From contig NZ_CAJPQR010000008.1 of NCBI RefSeq assembly GCF_905372745.1, forward strand, positions 15,809 to 79,808: a stretch of 64,000 nucleotides of DNA, in the 5' to 3' direction. Position 1 is the stretch's first letter; the number at the start of each line of letters is the position of its first letter. Origin of the DNA: an uncultured Campylobacter sp. GTDB lineage: Bacteria; Campylobacterota; Campylobacteria; Campylobacterales; Campylobacteraceae. A program made the position numbers and the translations under genes. The notes beneath the pieces were generated by a model. It saw only the letters and a list, made by a program, of their open reading frames with translations. It was not told the origin of the DNA and did not search any database. Shown one piece after another: positions 33,675 to 43,698 of the stretch.

Positions 33675-36600
33675 CTATTTCTTATACTCATTGTATATTC
33701 GTTCCCATGAGGAGGAAATTTTCTCTTTAAATGGTGCCTTTTCGCATCTAGGAATAAAGTCGCCGCGGTTTGGCGCATAATCTTTAAAATTTCCGCAATA
33801 TTTACAAAACTCCTTAAAATGCTCTTGTAGCTTTTCGATTGTTGCTTCTTTTAGACTTTTTACTCCCTTGTCACCTCTCAAAACCCTATCAATACTACCG
33901 CAAACAGAGCAACCGTAATAACCGTTTTTATTTAAGCCTATACCGCAATAAGAAGCAACCCAGCACGCTGCAGAGTAATCCGCATCTTTAAAATTTATAT
34001 CGTCGATTGGGGCATCATTAAAAGGCGTAAAGTAATCAACTAAATTTTTAGTTTTAAACGAACCATAATCGATCCTAACGTTCTTAAATAGCTCTGCCTG
34101 CTTGCAAAGCTCTTTTGTTTGTTTTGTAAAGCCGTTTGAAACAACCTGAATAATAACATCAGGATAAAAACTATCCGCATACTCTCTTTGTAAAATTTCG
34201 ACAATACGCGAAAAATCTTTATGCAAAGTAGGCTCACCGCCCAAAATGTTAATAACTTTCCATTTTTTACCCAAAATTTTACTCTCATTAATAAAACGCC
34301 TTATGTCATCAATCGTCATGCTCTCAGATGAAGGTGCGTGCCCGCAGGATCTATTGCACCCTTTGCATTTCAAATTACACTCAAATGTTATGTCGATTTC
34401 AATCATATCCAAATTTGGAAGAAATCTTTTTTGCCCTTTGACTACGTCTTTTGGTGATAGCTGCGGTTTTTCAAGAATCTCTTTTATAGACTGCTCTTTA
34501 ATTTCCCTATTTGCATCTTTCTTGTCATAATCACGCTCGTAATAGTAGTTAATAAAATCCATCTGCAACGGTGATGAACTCATTTCGACAATAGGAACCA
34601 TCATGGCGTAGTCATCGCATTTTTCTATCCATTTTCGCTTACTTAGCCTTGCTTCTTTATCCTCGTACATAAAATACGAAAGCGGAATCGAGTCAAAAAG
34701 ATATTTTTTAAATGTTTTTAGATGTTGCCATACGTTGCCGCCGGTTTTTCGCGGCTCCATAAAATTTACCGGATAGCGGTAGTGCGGCTCAAGCCTATAT
34801 GTTTGATGAACGCGACCGCAAGTCATATCTACGCCCCACATATCATACTTTTTATAAATATCAAAAAGAGCTTCTTTGCCTATTAGAGCATCATCGGTGT
34901 CGACGCATACGATGATTGATTCTGGATTGTCGCAATAATGATGAATCGCCAGATACTCGCACTGCATTTTTGTTTGCAAAGTGCGACCTTTAATAAAAGT
35001 CACCTTATTTTTATATGGTTTGATGATTTGCTCGACAAATATCGAAATACCGGAATTTGAGCAATCATCATAAAAAATAACTCCGAATTCTTGAAACGTT
35101 TGGCTAATCAAAGAAAACCACATACGTAAAAATTTATGAATATTCAAGTCCCTAAAACAAGAGAGCACTATCATCTTTTCGCTGCGCTTTGGCATGCACC
35201 AGTCATAAAATGAGCCGTTACAATCAAACTCGCCAAACTGTAAATTTGGGATATAACCCTGCTCTACCCTATCTAAAATATTCATCCAACTATAAGCATT
35301 TGTTTTTCGGTAGTTTTGCGGATGAATGTAATAGCTACGCCTATCTCCGCCTCTTATAGAGCAAAAACCGCTATCTTTTTGCAGCTTTTCTAATGAACGG
35401 TACCAAGTAAGTTGTAATTTTAAATTTTCATCAATCGCATTTGGCAGAGGCCTAACGCCAAAAAGTCGACTTTTATCAAAAAGCCCCATTCTAACTTCCG
35501 GTACAAAACCGCCATTTTCAAAACCAAAATAAGTCTTGGTTTGTCGGTTATAGATATTAAAACCGACAAACAAGACACTTTTATTTTTTTGAATTTCGCT
35601 TATCATATCGGTTAAAAATGAGTGATTAATATCTAGCCTACCGATAAGCACATCACTGTCCATCTGCAAAACATAATCTCCCTTGCATTTCTCAAAGGCG
35701 TAAAGCTGCGAGCTTATGGGGATATTTGTCGCGGAATGCGTTTGGCCAGTCTCGACATTAAACCATTCTTTGTTTATCCTAGTTGTTTCATCGGCATCAT
35801 AAATCACAAATCTATCAATAATACGTTTTTGACGCAAATTTTCCACAATATCTATAAGTTTTTTAAAGTCGGCATTATCTGTAAATTGCCTAGCAAAATC
35901 GCTCTGCTTTGTGTCGATAGAAACTACGACCTCGTAAAAACCGTTTGGATAAGAAAGCTGCCTAACGATGTGTTTAATGTTGGCTTCTATCGTCTGAACA
36001 TCTTGCGCGCATGTTTTTATGAGTAGAGAAATCTTCTCTTTCAATGGCAACAAACTTTTATAGCCGACAGCGATCGACTGCGGTTCAAAATCATTATTTT
36101 CATTTAAAATAATATCCGAAATTTGAATATCGCAAAGATAGAAATTTTCTTTTATTTTTGAAAAAAATAAGTCCTCAAGATGCGGGAGCGTTTTTGCATT
36201 ATAAATTTCATACTCTAAATTTGAAAATTTATTTATTTGCATATCTTGAAATGCCGTTTTCGACTCTGCAAATATTATACTAGAAAAAACTTCGTTTATA
36301 AATTCACGCGCACCTTCTAGTTGGGGCAGGTCAAAATTATTAACCGCGCTTCTTTGCAGTTTTTTTAATTGCGGATTATCCTGCTCATGCAAAAATAGAT
36401 ACATTCTAATGCATGCATTTAAAAATAGATTATCGCTATAATATACGCTAGCGTCCATATCGACTAATTTTAAATTTTCGCCTACTCGAACAAAATTCTC
36501 TTTTTTGCAATCCTGAACTATAATCTTTTTTTGCCAGCACTCAGTTAAAAACAAAACAACATCTTTTTGCGTAAATTTATCTACCAAAACGGACGGTTCA

Positions 36601-36872
36601 TATTTATATTTTTGAATAAATACGTTTTTATATTCTATCACCTCTTCAAGATAATAGAATGACTTAAAATCCTCTTTTTCAAAGAAAAAGGTTAGATGCC
36701 TATAGGTATTCCATTTATTTTTACCTTTAAAAAATGGCATGATTACTTTATATACGTATGAGCTATCGTGAAATACGACGCCCTCAAAGCCTTGTCCGAG
36801 ATAATGAGCCTCTTTTATTCCCATGTCGTCCAAAATATCTTTAGCTTTTAATTTTCTTGCTTCATCTTGCAT
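33675..36872 (-). CDS. Four-domain fusion: kinase-like, two GT2 glycosyltransferase domains, radical SAM
   Basis: 1065 aa from the ATG at 36872; a GTG at 36878 would add two. Residue numbers count from that GTG. Residues ~20-160 have kinase-like elements: glycine loop GQGFEGVVF (28-36), K44, catalytic-loop D123-x4-N128 and D140-M-D142. Residues ~285-545 are a GT2-like fold with DADE (361-364) and DSDV (407-410). Residues ~568-770 are a second GT2 fold with YDDCS (603-607) and DTDD (660-663). Residues ~815-1065 are radical SAM with C834-x3-C838-x2-C841, GGEP at 880-883 and seven later cysteines like a SPASM-type cluster domain. The gene overlaps its upstream glycosyltransferase and abuts the decarboxylase gene. 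It may build and modify a glycan or glycosylated peptide; the substrate is unknown. Confidence 0.85.
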   Translation of the reverse strand: MQDEARKLKAKDILDDMGIKEAHYLGQGFEGVVFHDSSYVYKVIMPFFKGKNKWNTYRHLTFFFEKEDFKSFYYLEEVIEYKNVFIQKYKYEPSVLVDKFTQKDVVLFLTECWQKKIIVQDCKKENFVRVGENLKLVDMDASVYYSDNLFLNACIRMYLFLHEQDNPQLKKLQRSAVNNFDLPQLEGAREFINEVFSSIIFAESKTAFQDMQINKFSNLEYEIYNAKTLPHLEDLFFSKIKENFYLCDIQISDIILNENNDFEPQSIAVGYKSLLPLKEKISLLIKTCAQDVQTIEANIKHIVRQLSYPNGFYEVVVSIDTKQSDFARQFTDNADFKKLIDIVENLRQKRIIDRFVIYDADETTRINKEWFNVETGQTHSATNIPISSQLYAFEKCKGDYVLQMDSDVLIGRLDINHSFLTDMISEIQKNKSVLFVGFNIYNRQTKTYFGFENGGFVPEVRMGLFDKSRLFGVRPLPNAIDENLKLQLTWYRSLEKLQKDSGFCSIRGGDRRSYYIHPQNYRKTNAYSWMNILDRVEQGYIPNLQFGEFDCNGSFYDWCMPKRSEKMIVLSCFRDLNIHKFLRMWFSLISQTFQEFGVIFYDDCSNSGISIFVEQIIKPYKNKVTFIKGRTLQTKMQCEYLAIHHYCDNPESIIVCVDTDDALIGKEALFDIYKKYDMWGVDMTCGRVHQTYRLEPHYRYPVNFMEPRKTGGNVWQHLKTFKKYLFDSIPLSYFMYEDKEARLSKRKWIEKCDDYAMMVPIVEMSSSPLQMDFINYYYERDYDKKDANREIKEQSIKEILEKPQLSPKDVVKGQKRFLPNLDMIEIDITFECNLKCKGCNRSCGHAPSSESMTIDDIRRFINESKILGKKWKVINILGGEPTLHKDFSRIVEILQREYADSFYPDVIIQVVSNGFTKQTKELCKQAELFKNVRIDYGSFKTKNLVDYFTPFNDAPIDDINFKDADYSAACWVASYCGIGLNKNGYYGCSVCGSIDRVLRGDKGVKSLKEATIEKLQEHFKEFCKYCGNFKDYAPNRGDFIPRCEKAPFKEKISSSWERIYNEYKK

Positions 36873-38449
36873 AGCCACATCGCTTCCTCGTATAGTTGTT
36901 CCCTTGCGTTTAAGTACTTTTCTGTTTGTTTATTATCTGCCGTTTTGTTTCCGCTTAGATTATAGATCGTAAGTAAAATATCCTCGGCAAATTCTATTTT
37001 TAAATTTTTATCATTGAGCAAAAGTCGCACAAGTAAAAAATGATCTTCTGCGCTTGAAATTTCGGGATAATCTTGTAGACTATTTGGCGTCATAAAAACA
37101 TTGCAAGACGGAAGCTCCGCCTCGGAGACACCTTCGCTCATCTGCTTCAAACGATTTAAAAGATATGTCATATCGGCTAGCTTTGGCGTTGCTATATTAA
37201 CTCGATCAATAATTTTTCCATCAAGCCTAAGATAGTTTCCCGCCACCGCAACATCAAACTCTCTTTCATTAAATATATGCTCTATCTTTGAAAGAACCGT
37301 TTGATCCGCATATTCATCATCGGCATCTAGTCGTCCTATAAAAGCTACATTTTCAAAAAGAGTTTTTATATATCGATTTATATCATTTCTCGTTTTGGCT
37401 GCGTGATAATTTTTCGTACCTACAACTATTACTTTTTCGTTTCTAAGGATATCGCTAACGCTGTTTTTCCAACCGTCACCGGAATTATCATCCATTATCA
37501 AAATCCAAACATCGCGTTTTGCGTCCTTTTGCGCAAGAATCGACTCCAAACAGCGACGTAAAGTATTTTTATTATTATGGACTGCAACTCCAATCACTAT
37601 CTTTTCCGTTTTTGAATATTTGTGAACAAGATTAAAAACTTTTTTAATATTATCGGACTCTTGATAACCAAAAAGCCTTTTAGCTCTTTGTAAAGCTTGA
37701 TCAAGCAAGTCTTGAGAGTAGAGCCTGATATATTTTATATGAAAGCTATTTAAACCATCTGTTTTAGTAGTAAAATTTGACGTAACACTATCTTTTGAAA
37801 CAAAGTGATCGATAAGTACTTTTGGGATAATTTTTATATTTTTATTAGAATAGTTGTGTAAAAAGCGAATCATTAAGTCCCTATCCGTACAACTTGCAAG
37901 CGTTTCGTCAAAGCCGCCTATACTTCTTAAAGCACCGAAACGAAAAAACATATTGCTACCTTGAATACCGGGGTTGCCTTTTAAAAAGCTACTAATGTTT
38001 ATATCTTCCACTTCAAAAGAACTACAGGTATCACAATCGCTTCGCTTTATAAAGGCAAAGACGGCATCAGGGTTTTTGGACGATGATCTAATCGCATTAT
38101 AGCAACTGCTAATATACTCTTTGTGCCAGCTATCATCGTCATCTAAAATCGCTATATAATCATCTTCGGTAAAAATTTTTTCATACCATTTAATCCCGGA
38201 ATTCCAAGCCCCCGTTCCACTCATATGCGGGGTTCGTGAGTTTTTTATGTAATAAATTTTGTTATTTTTTAGTTCTAAAATTCTCCGCTCTATGTCTTTG
38301 CTTGCGGATTCATTTTGATTATCGTCGACGATAAGGATATGATCGGGGCTTTGTTTTTGATTAAAAACAGAATATAATGAGCGTGAAAAAAGTAAATCAT
38401 TTCTATTTGAAGATGAAGCTATTATCACGCCGATTCTAGGCTTTTTCAT
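36848..38449 (-). CDS. Tandem-domain GT2 glycosyltransferase
   Basis: 533 aa, cytoplasmic. GT2 domain one (residues ~4-220) has ILIVDD near 39-43 and DDDD at 103-106. Domain two (~283-520) has the IMDDNS segment at 318-323 and DADD at 375-378. These acidic sites bind UDP-sugar through a metal. Its end overlaps the next gene by 25-31 nt. ilvD is upstream on the same strand, but ~135 nt with no shared ribosome context separates them. AT-rich codons compared with neighbours suggest transfer. Confidence 0.85.
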   Translation of the reverse strand: MKKPRIGVIIASSSNRNDLLFSRSLYSVFNQKQSPDHILIVDDNQNESASKDIERRILELKNNKIYYIKNSRTPHMSGTGAWNSGIKWYEKIFTEDDYIAILDDDDSWHKEYISSCYNAIRSSSKNPDAVFAFIKRSDCDTCSSFEVEDINISSFLKGNPGIQGSNMFFRFGALRSIGGFDETLASCTDRDLMIRFLHNYSNKNIKIIPKVLIDHFVSKDSVTSNFTTKTDGLNSFHIKYIRLYSQDLLDQALQRAKRLFGYQESDNIKKVFNLVHKYSKTEKIVIGVAVHNNKNTLRRCLESILAQKDAKRDVWILIMDDNSGDGWKNSVSDILRNEKVIVVGTKNYHAAKTRNDINRYIKTLFENVAFIGRLDADDEYADQTVLSKIEHIFNEREFDVAVAGNYLRLDGKIIDRVNIATPKLADMTYLLNRLKQMSEGVSEAELPSCNVFMTPNSLQDYPEISSAEDHFLLVRLLLNDKNLKIEFAEDILLTIYNLSGNKTADNKQTEKYLNAREQLYEEAMWLCKMKQEN

Positions 38450-38583
38450 TCTTATTTCAGCACTCTTGATAAAAATTATTTTAAGAAGATCTTAAATTTT
38501 CATAGATTGCAAAAGCCGTATATTAAGAAATATAAGGCTTTTGTGTTTATTAAAAATTTATCTATCTCAAATCTACTATTGGC

Positions 38584-40257
38584 TTACGCCTCCAAAATTG
38601 CTCCGTTACTAGCGTTCGTTACCAGCTTGCGATACATCCGCAGCCAGCGATACGGCAGCGGTTTTTCAAGCGGCTTAAATTTAGCCCTGCGTTCGGCTAT
38701 CTCAGTCTCGCTTAGGCGCACATTGATCGCGTACGTATCCACGTCGATGTCGATGATATCGCCGTCTTGTAGCAATCCGATCATGCCGCCCTCGGCAGCT
38801 TCGGGACTCACGTGTCCGATACTTAGCCCTCTCGTAGCGCCGCTAAATCTGCCGTCCGTGATGAGAGCTACGTCCGCGCCGAGACCTCGCCCCATGATTA
38901 GGCTTGTAGGGCTTAGCATTTCCTGCATACCGGGACCCCCGCGCGGCCCTTCGTAGCGGATGACGACCACGTCGCCTTTGCCGACTTTGCCCTTTGAGAT
39001 GCCCTCTATCGCCTCGTCTTGGCTGTTAAAGCACACGGCCTTGCCACTAAATTTACGCTCGCCGATGATGCCCGCGGTTTTTATGACGCAGCCCTGCTCG
39101 GCTAAATTTCCAAACAAAATCGCCAGTCCGCCCACGTCCGAATAGGCGTTTTCGACCTTATGGATGACCTCTTCGTCTTTTATGACGCTTGCTCCGACGC
39201 GCTCGCCTAGGCTTTCGCCCGTGACGGTCGGCGCGCCTAAGTCCAGCAGTCCGTTGTCGCGGCGTGAAATTTCGTTTATCACGGCGCTTAGCCCGCCCGC
39301 GCGGTCGATATCCTCCATGTGGATATTTGGCAGGCTAGGGCTGATTTTGGCGATGTGGGCGATCTTGCGGCTGATGTCGTTAAGCCCCGCGATCTGTAAA
39401 TTTACTCCCGCTTCGCGCGCGATAGCCAGGATATGCAGCACGGTGTTGCTGCTGCCGCCCATCGCCATATCGACGACTAGGGCGTTTTGGATCGATTTTT
39501 CGTTCACGATGTTGCGTATTTTGTATTTTTCATCGAGCGCTATCTGGCAGATACGGCGTCCAGCCTGCCTGATAAGCTCCTCGCGCTCAGGAGTTAGCGC
39601 CGGCACCGTGCCGTTGCCTTTTAGCGCGATACCCATCGCTTCGCACAGCGTATTCATCGAGTTGGCCGTAAACATCCCCGAGCAGCTGCCGCCGCTTGGA
39701 CAGGCTTTGCACTCGATCTCTTTTAGCTCCTCGGCGCTGATCTCTTTGGTTTCAAATTTACCCACCGCCTCAAACGCCGTAGACAGGTCGATCGGCTCGC
39801 CTTTTTTGGTGTAGCCCTTTTTCATCGGGCCGCCGCTAACAAAAACCGTCGGCACGTTCACGCGAAGCGCGCCCATCACCATGCCTGGCACGATTTTATC
39901 GCAGTTTGGCATGCAAACTAGAGCGTCTAGGGCATGAGCGTTCATCACGGTTTCGATCGAGTTTGCGATCAGCTCGCGGCTAGGCAGGCTATAAAGCATC
40001 CCAGTATGCCCCATCGCGATGCCGTCGTCCACGCCGATACAGTTAAACTCAAACGGCACGCAGCCGTTTTTGCGGATCTCGTCTTTTAAAATTTCGGAGT
40101 ATTTGTTGAGGAAAAAGTGCCCCGGGATGATCTCGATGAAGCTATTTGCCACGCCGATAAACGGCTTTTCAAAGTCCTCGTCCTTTAGCCCCGTCGCTCT
40201 TAGCAAGCTTCTGTGCGGCGCGCGCGTATAGCCTTTTTTGATGATGTCGCTTCTCAA
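38584..40257 (-). CDS. ilvD: Dihydroxy-acid dehydratase
   Basis: 557 aa, the normal length. It dehydrates 2,3-dihydroxy-3-methylvalerate/isovalerate in branched-chain amino-acid synthesis, using an iron-sulfur cluster. Signature segments are CDK-VPGM (MPNCDKIVPGMVMG), the CPSGGSCSGMFTANSMN block and LMGRGLGADVALITDGRFSGATRG. It is closely followed by the glycan operon but its own function is core metabolism. Confidence 0.97.
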   Translation of the reverse strand: MRSDIIKKGYTRAPHRSLLRATGLKDEDFEKPFIGVANSFIEIIPGHFFLNKYSEILKDEIRKNGCVPFEFNCIGVDDGIAMGHTGMLYSLPSRELIANSIETVMNAHALDALVCMPNCDKIVPGMVMGALRVNVPTVFVSGGPMKKGYTKKGEPIDLSTAFEAVGKFETKEISAEELKEIECKACPSGGSCSGMFTANSMNTLCEAMGIALKGNGTVPALTPEREELIRQAGRRICQIALDEKYKIRNIVNEKSIQNALVVDMAMGGSSNTVLHILAIAREAGVNLQIAGLNDISRKIAHIAKISPSLPNIHMEDIDRAGGLSAVINEISRRDNGLLDLGAPTVTGESLGERVGASVIKDEEVIHKVENAYSDVGGLAILFGNLAEQGCVIKTAGIIGERKFSGKAVCFNSQDEAIEGISKGKVGKGDVVVIRYEGPRGGPGMQEMLSPTSLIMGRGLGADVALITDGRFSGATRGLSIGHVSPEAAEGGMIGLLQDGDIIDIDVDTYAINVRLSETEIAERRAKFKPLEKPLPYRWLRMYRKLVTNASNGAILEA

Positions 40258-40366
40258 ATTTGATCCTTTTGGTGAAATTTGAGCGATTTTATCAAATTTA
40301 GGATTAAAAAGCTTAATTTAAATCAAATTTGAGTATATTTAAACTCTTTTTTAAACAAGGAGTGAG

Positions 40367-41818
40367 ATGCTTTTTAATTCATTTGCATTCATCGTTTTTT
40401 TCTTGCCGATTACTTTTAGCGTCTATTTTATATTAAATAAATTTAAGCTAATCCAACTAAGCATTTTATGGCTCACCGTCGCTTCGCTATTTTTTTACGG
40501 ATATTGGAATTTTATTTATATTCCGCTTATTTTATGTTCGATCACGTTTAACTTCTACGTCGGTCATCTGCTTTGCAATCACCCTTCCCGCAAAAAGCTT
40601 ATTTTATGGGCGGGCGTCGCGGCAAATTTAGCCTTGCTGGCCTACTACAAATACACCGACTTTTTGATAGAAAATTTTAACGGAATTTTCGGCGCAGACG
40701 TGCCGCTGCATCACGTTATTTTGCCTCTTGGCATCAGCTTTTTTACCTTTACGCAAATAGCGTTTTTAGTGGATTGCTATCATGAAAAAGTAAAAGAACC
40801 CAGCTTCCTTCGCTACGCGCTTTTCGTTACGTATTTCCCGCATCTTTTAGCCGGTCCTATCATCCACCACGCCGAGATGATGCCGCAGTTTGCGAATTTA
40901 CGCTTAAAGCGCATAAACTATAAAAATTTAAGCATCGGGCTTTTTTTGTTCTCGATCGGACTTTTTAAAAAGGTCGTAGTGGCAGATTTTTTCGCTAGAT
41001 TTGCTATTCACGGATTTGACGTTTACCCTACGCTTAGTATGAGCGAGGCGTGGATCACGAGCATTAGTTATACGTTTCAGCTGTATTTCGACTTTAGCGG
41101 TTACACCGATATGGCCATCGGCATTTCATATATGTTTAACATTATCCTGCCGTTAAATTTCAACTCCCCTTACAAAGCGCTAAACATCCAAGACTTTTGG
41201 CACAGATGGCATATGACGCTTTCTAGATTTTTACGCGATTATATCTATATCCCGCTAGGCGGCAACCGCAGAGGCGAATACCGCACTTACGCTAACGTTT
41301 TTGCCGTATTTTTGCTAGGTGGACTCTGGCACGGAGCGGGCTGGATGTTTATTATCTGGGGCGCGCTGCACGGGTTTGCTATGATGATTTGTAGATTTTA
41401 CGGCGCGCATTTTCGCCCGATGAATAAATTTCTAGCCTGGTTTATAACGTTTAACTTTATAAATATCACTTGGATATTTTTCCGCGCTAGAGACCTAGAT
41501 AGCGCGATGAAGGTGCTAAAAGGCATGTTTGATTTCAGCTCGGTTAAGATAAATTTTAACTATTTAGAGTATATAAGCAATTCTTTAGGATTTAATCAAA
41601 TAAATTTCCTAGAAACGCCGCAAATAGCCATGGGTACGTTTTGTGCAATCATAGGCATCACGCTTTTGGTTACGGTTTTCGGGCGAAACTCGAACGAAAT
41701 GGCCGCTAGAGCAAAATTTGGCTTTCTTGCCGCGCTGTTTACGGCATTTTTGCTTGCTTTGGCTTTTGTTTTTAGCTCCGGCGCGCAGGAGTCTCCGTTT
41801 TTGTATTTTAACTTTTAG
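40367..41818 (+). CDS. MBOAT-family O-acyltransferase
   Basis: 483 aa with about eleven to twelve membrane segments. The AlgI/DltB-like core is present: YFDFSGYTDMAIG, W-RWHMTLSRFLRDYIYIPLGGNR, and the invariant histidine in GGLWHGAGW (about residue 321). These enzymes pass an acyl group across the membrane to periplasmic acceptors such as alginate or peptidoglycan. The next gene encodes an SGNH-like partner, as in AlgI-AlgX or PatA/PatB pairs. The acceptor is not known; peptidoglycan (PatA-like) is one candidate. Confidence 0.88.
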   Translation: MLFNSFAFIVFFLPITFSVYFILNKFKLIQLSILWLTVASLFFYGYWNFIYIPLILCSITFNFYVGHLLCNHPSRKKLILWAGVAANLALLAYYKYTDFLIENFNGIFGADVPLHHVILPLGISFFTFTQIAFLVDCYHEKVKEPSFLRYALFVTYFPHLLAGPIIHHAEMMPQFANLRLKRINYKNLSIGLFLFSIGLFKKVVVADFFARFAIHGFDVYPTLSMSEAWITSISYTFQLYFDFSGYTDMAIGISYMFNIILPLNFNSPYKALNIQDFWHRWHMTLSRFLRDYIYIPLGGNRRGEYRTYANVFAVFLLGGLWHGAGWMFIIWGALHGFAMMICRFYGAHFRPMNKFLAWFITFNFINITWIFFRARDLDSAMKVLKGMFDFSSVKINFNYLEYISNSLGFNQINFLETPQIAMGTFCAIIGITLLVTVFGRNSNEMAARAKFGFLAALFTAFLLALAFVFSSGAQESPFLYFNF

Positions 41819-41826
41819 GATTAAAT

Positions 41827-42864
41827 TTGAAAAAATATAAAATTTTCCTTATCGCGCTTCCTATTTTGACGCTCGCTTTGATCGGAGCTTATGTGGCGTT
41901 TGCGATGTTTCTTATCAGAGTTTCGTCGGCTCATCACTACGCATACAAAAACTATCTCATAACAAACACTACCGATCAAAACCGCATCATCGTAGAAAGC
42001 GGCTCAAACTCATACCACGGCATAAACTCTTTGATGCTTGAAAAGCACTTTGGCAAGCTAACGATAAATTTAGGCGATCACGGCGGCTATCCGCTGCTTC
42101 ATAGGCTATACCGCGCGGCTAAATTCGCCCATAAAGGCGATATTTTTATCCTGCCTTTGGAGTATCGCTACTATATCGGCGACGTGCCGCCCGATACTTA
42201 TTACTATGGGATTTTTTTCGAGCTACATCATTTTTACGACTATTTGCCGTTTTTAGAAAAGCTAAAAACTATCTCGCAAATCCCGCCGCAAGCCTTTATG
42301 AACGCCGTAACCAGAGACTATAGGGATAGGGCGGCGTTTAAGATAAATTTTAACAACTTTATCCATCGTTGGCCGCAAGCCGTGCACGATTTTTCGCCCA
42401 ATTTTAAAAACGGCGAGCGCGGAGATTATCAATACGTCGGCAAAGTAGAAGAAGCAAGAGACACCCAGATGCCCTGCCAGCAGTATATATTTTTCACCGA
42501 TTTTTCGGGTAGCAAGATCGGCATAAACGATATTTTTAGGCGAAATTTAAAATTTATGAAAAAGCTGGAGCAAGAAAAGGGTATTAAATTTATCTTTACC
42601 TATCCGGCCGTCGCGGGTGATGATTGCTACGATCCAAACGACCCGCACGCCGCGGATAATCAAAAATTTTTAAAAGACGTAAAAAAGCTCATCGAAGATA
42701 ACGGCTTTGAGATGATAGGGGATTATAAAGATAGCTATTTTCCGCGTAAATTTCTGCACGACACGTGGTTTCATCTAGTGCCAGAGGCTAGAGATATGCG
42801 CACGCAAAAGCTAATCGAAAATCTGGAAAAATCAAAATACGCAAAAGAGCTGCACGCAAAATAA
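41827..42864 (+). CDS. Membrane-anchored SGNH/DltD-like acyltransferase partner
   Basis: 345 aa: one N-terminal membrane segment (about residues 6-26), then a periplasmic domain. A candidate serine motif is VESGSNSYHG near residue 60; DTWFHL near residue 316 supplies the Asp-x2-His pair of SGNH hydrolases. The gene begins at a TTG 9 nt after the MBOAT gene. It probably completes transfer of an acetyl or other acyl group received from the MBOAT protein. Confidence 0.75.
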   Translation: MKKYKIFLIALPILTLALIGAYVAFAMFLIRVSSAHHYAYKNYLITNTTDQNRIIVESGSNSYHGINSLMLEKHFGKLTINLGDHGGYPLLHRLYRAAKFAHKGDIFILPLEYRYYIGDVPPDTYYYGIFFELHHFYDYLPFLEKLKTISQIPPQAFMNAVTRDYRDRAAFKINFNNFIHRWPQAVHDFSPNFKNGERGDYQYVGKVEEARDTQMPCQQYIFFTDFSGSKIGINDIFRRNLKFMKKLEQEKGIKFIFTYPAVAGDDCYDPNDPHAADNQKFLKDVKKLIEDNGFEMIGDYKDSYFPRKFLHDTWFHLVPEARDMRTQKLIENLEKSKYAKELHAK

Positions 42865-43698
42865 ATATCGGTTTGCGATTTTAAATCGCTAAATTGATAC
42901 GAGGAACAAGGCGAGCTTTGAATTTTGGGCTAAATTTGCTTTACGAAATTCGCGCGCTAAATTTGAGCAAAAGCGAAAATTTAAATTTGAGCGCAAATAT
43001 CCTTTGCGCTCGCGTAAAAATAAAATCTCGCTGTGCGCTTGATTTTATCAATCTTATGCCGTGTGTAAATTTAGTTTTAGACCGCGGATTTTGCGCTGAT
43101 AGCGCTCGTATTTATCAAGGATTAAAGCTAAAGCCGCGACTTTAGACGCGCCAAGAGCGGTTTAAATATCGTTTCCTTTTGATGATTTTTACGAGATTAC
43201 GCTCTGGCTAGACTAAATTTTACTTTACTTTAATTTTTATATTATAAAATTATTAAAAGTAACCGAAAGCGACTCTTTGCAAGAAAATTTGCGCCCAAGG
43301 ATATGAGCCGTATCGGTAAATAAAAGCCGTTTGGCGACCGGGCAATCTAGCTTTTGCCTAACGTACGTAAATTTAGCATTTGCGGGTTTTTTCGCTCATA
43401 GATTTAGCGCAAAGTCGGGCAAATGGGCTAGGCGTAATTAAACGGCTAATTTAGGTTCTAGCGCAAGAAAATGCGATAATTTTAACTTCGGTTCGTCTTA
43501 GCGCCGTTGATTTAGGGTTAAATTTAGGGCTGAATTCACCGAGGATAAATTTAGCTTTTTAAGCTTCGAGGGCAGCTTTGGCGCCCGGCGCCTAGTCTGC
43601 TTGATTTCGCTTTAATGGCTATGCTTAAATTTGACCGTATTCGCGCCGAGTCGTAAATTTAGCGCTCGATAAATTTAAAAATCAAAAAAGGATTAAAA
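42865..43698. other. Long gene-free spacer
   Basis: 834 bp dense in AAATTT words. The only ORF above 60 codons (42894-43145) has no ribosome site and is of the same low-complexity composition. No tRNA-like fold, terminator or repeat copy was recognised. It may hold decayed sequence. Confidence 0.55.

Noticed and set aside
38960..39814. Long antisense ORFs opposite ilvD
   Set aside because: These are shadow frames of a GC-richer gene; ilvD is unambiguous.
42894..43145. 83-codon ORF in the long gap
   Set aside because: No ribosome site; made of repeated AAATTT words.
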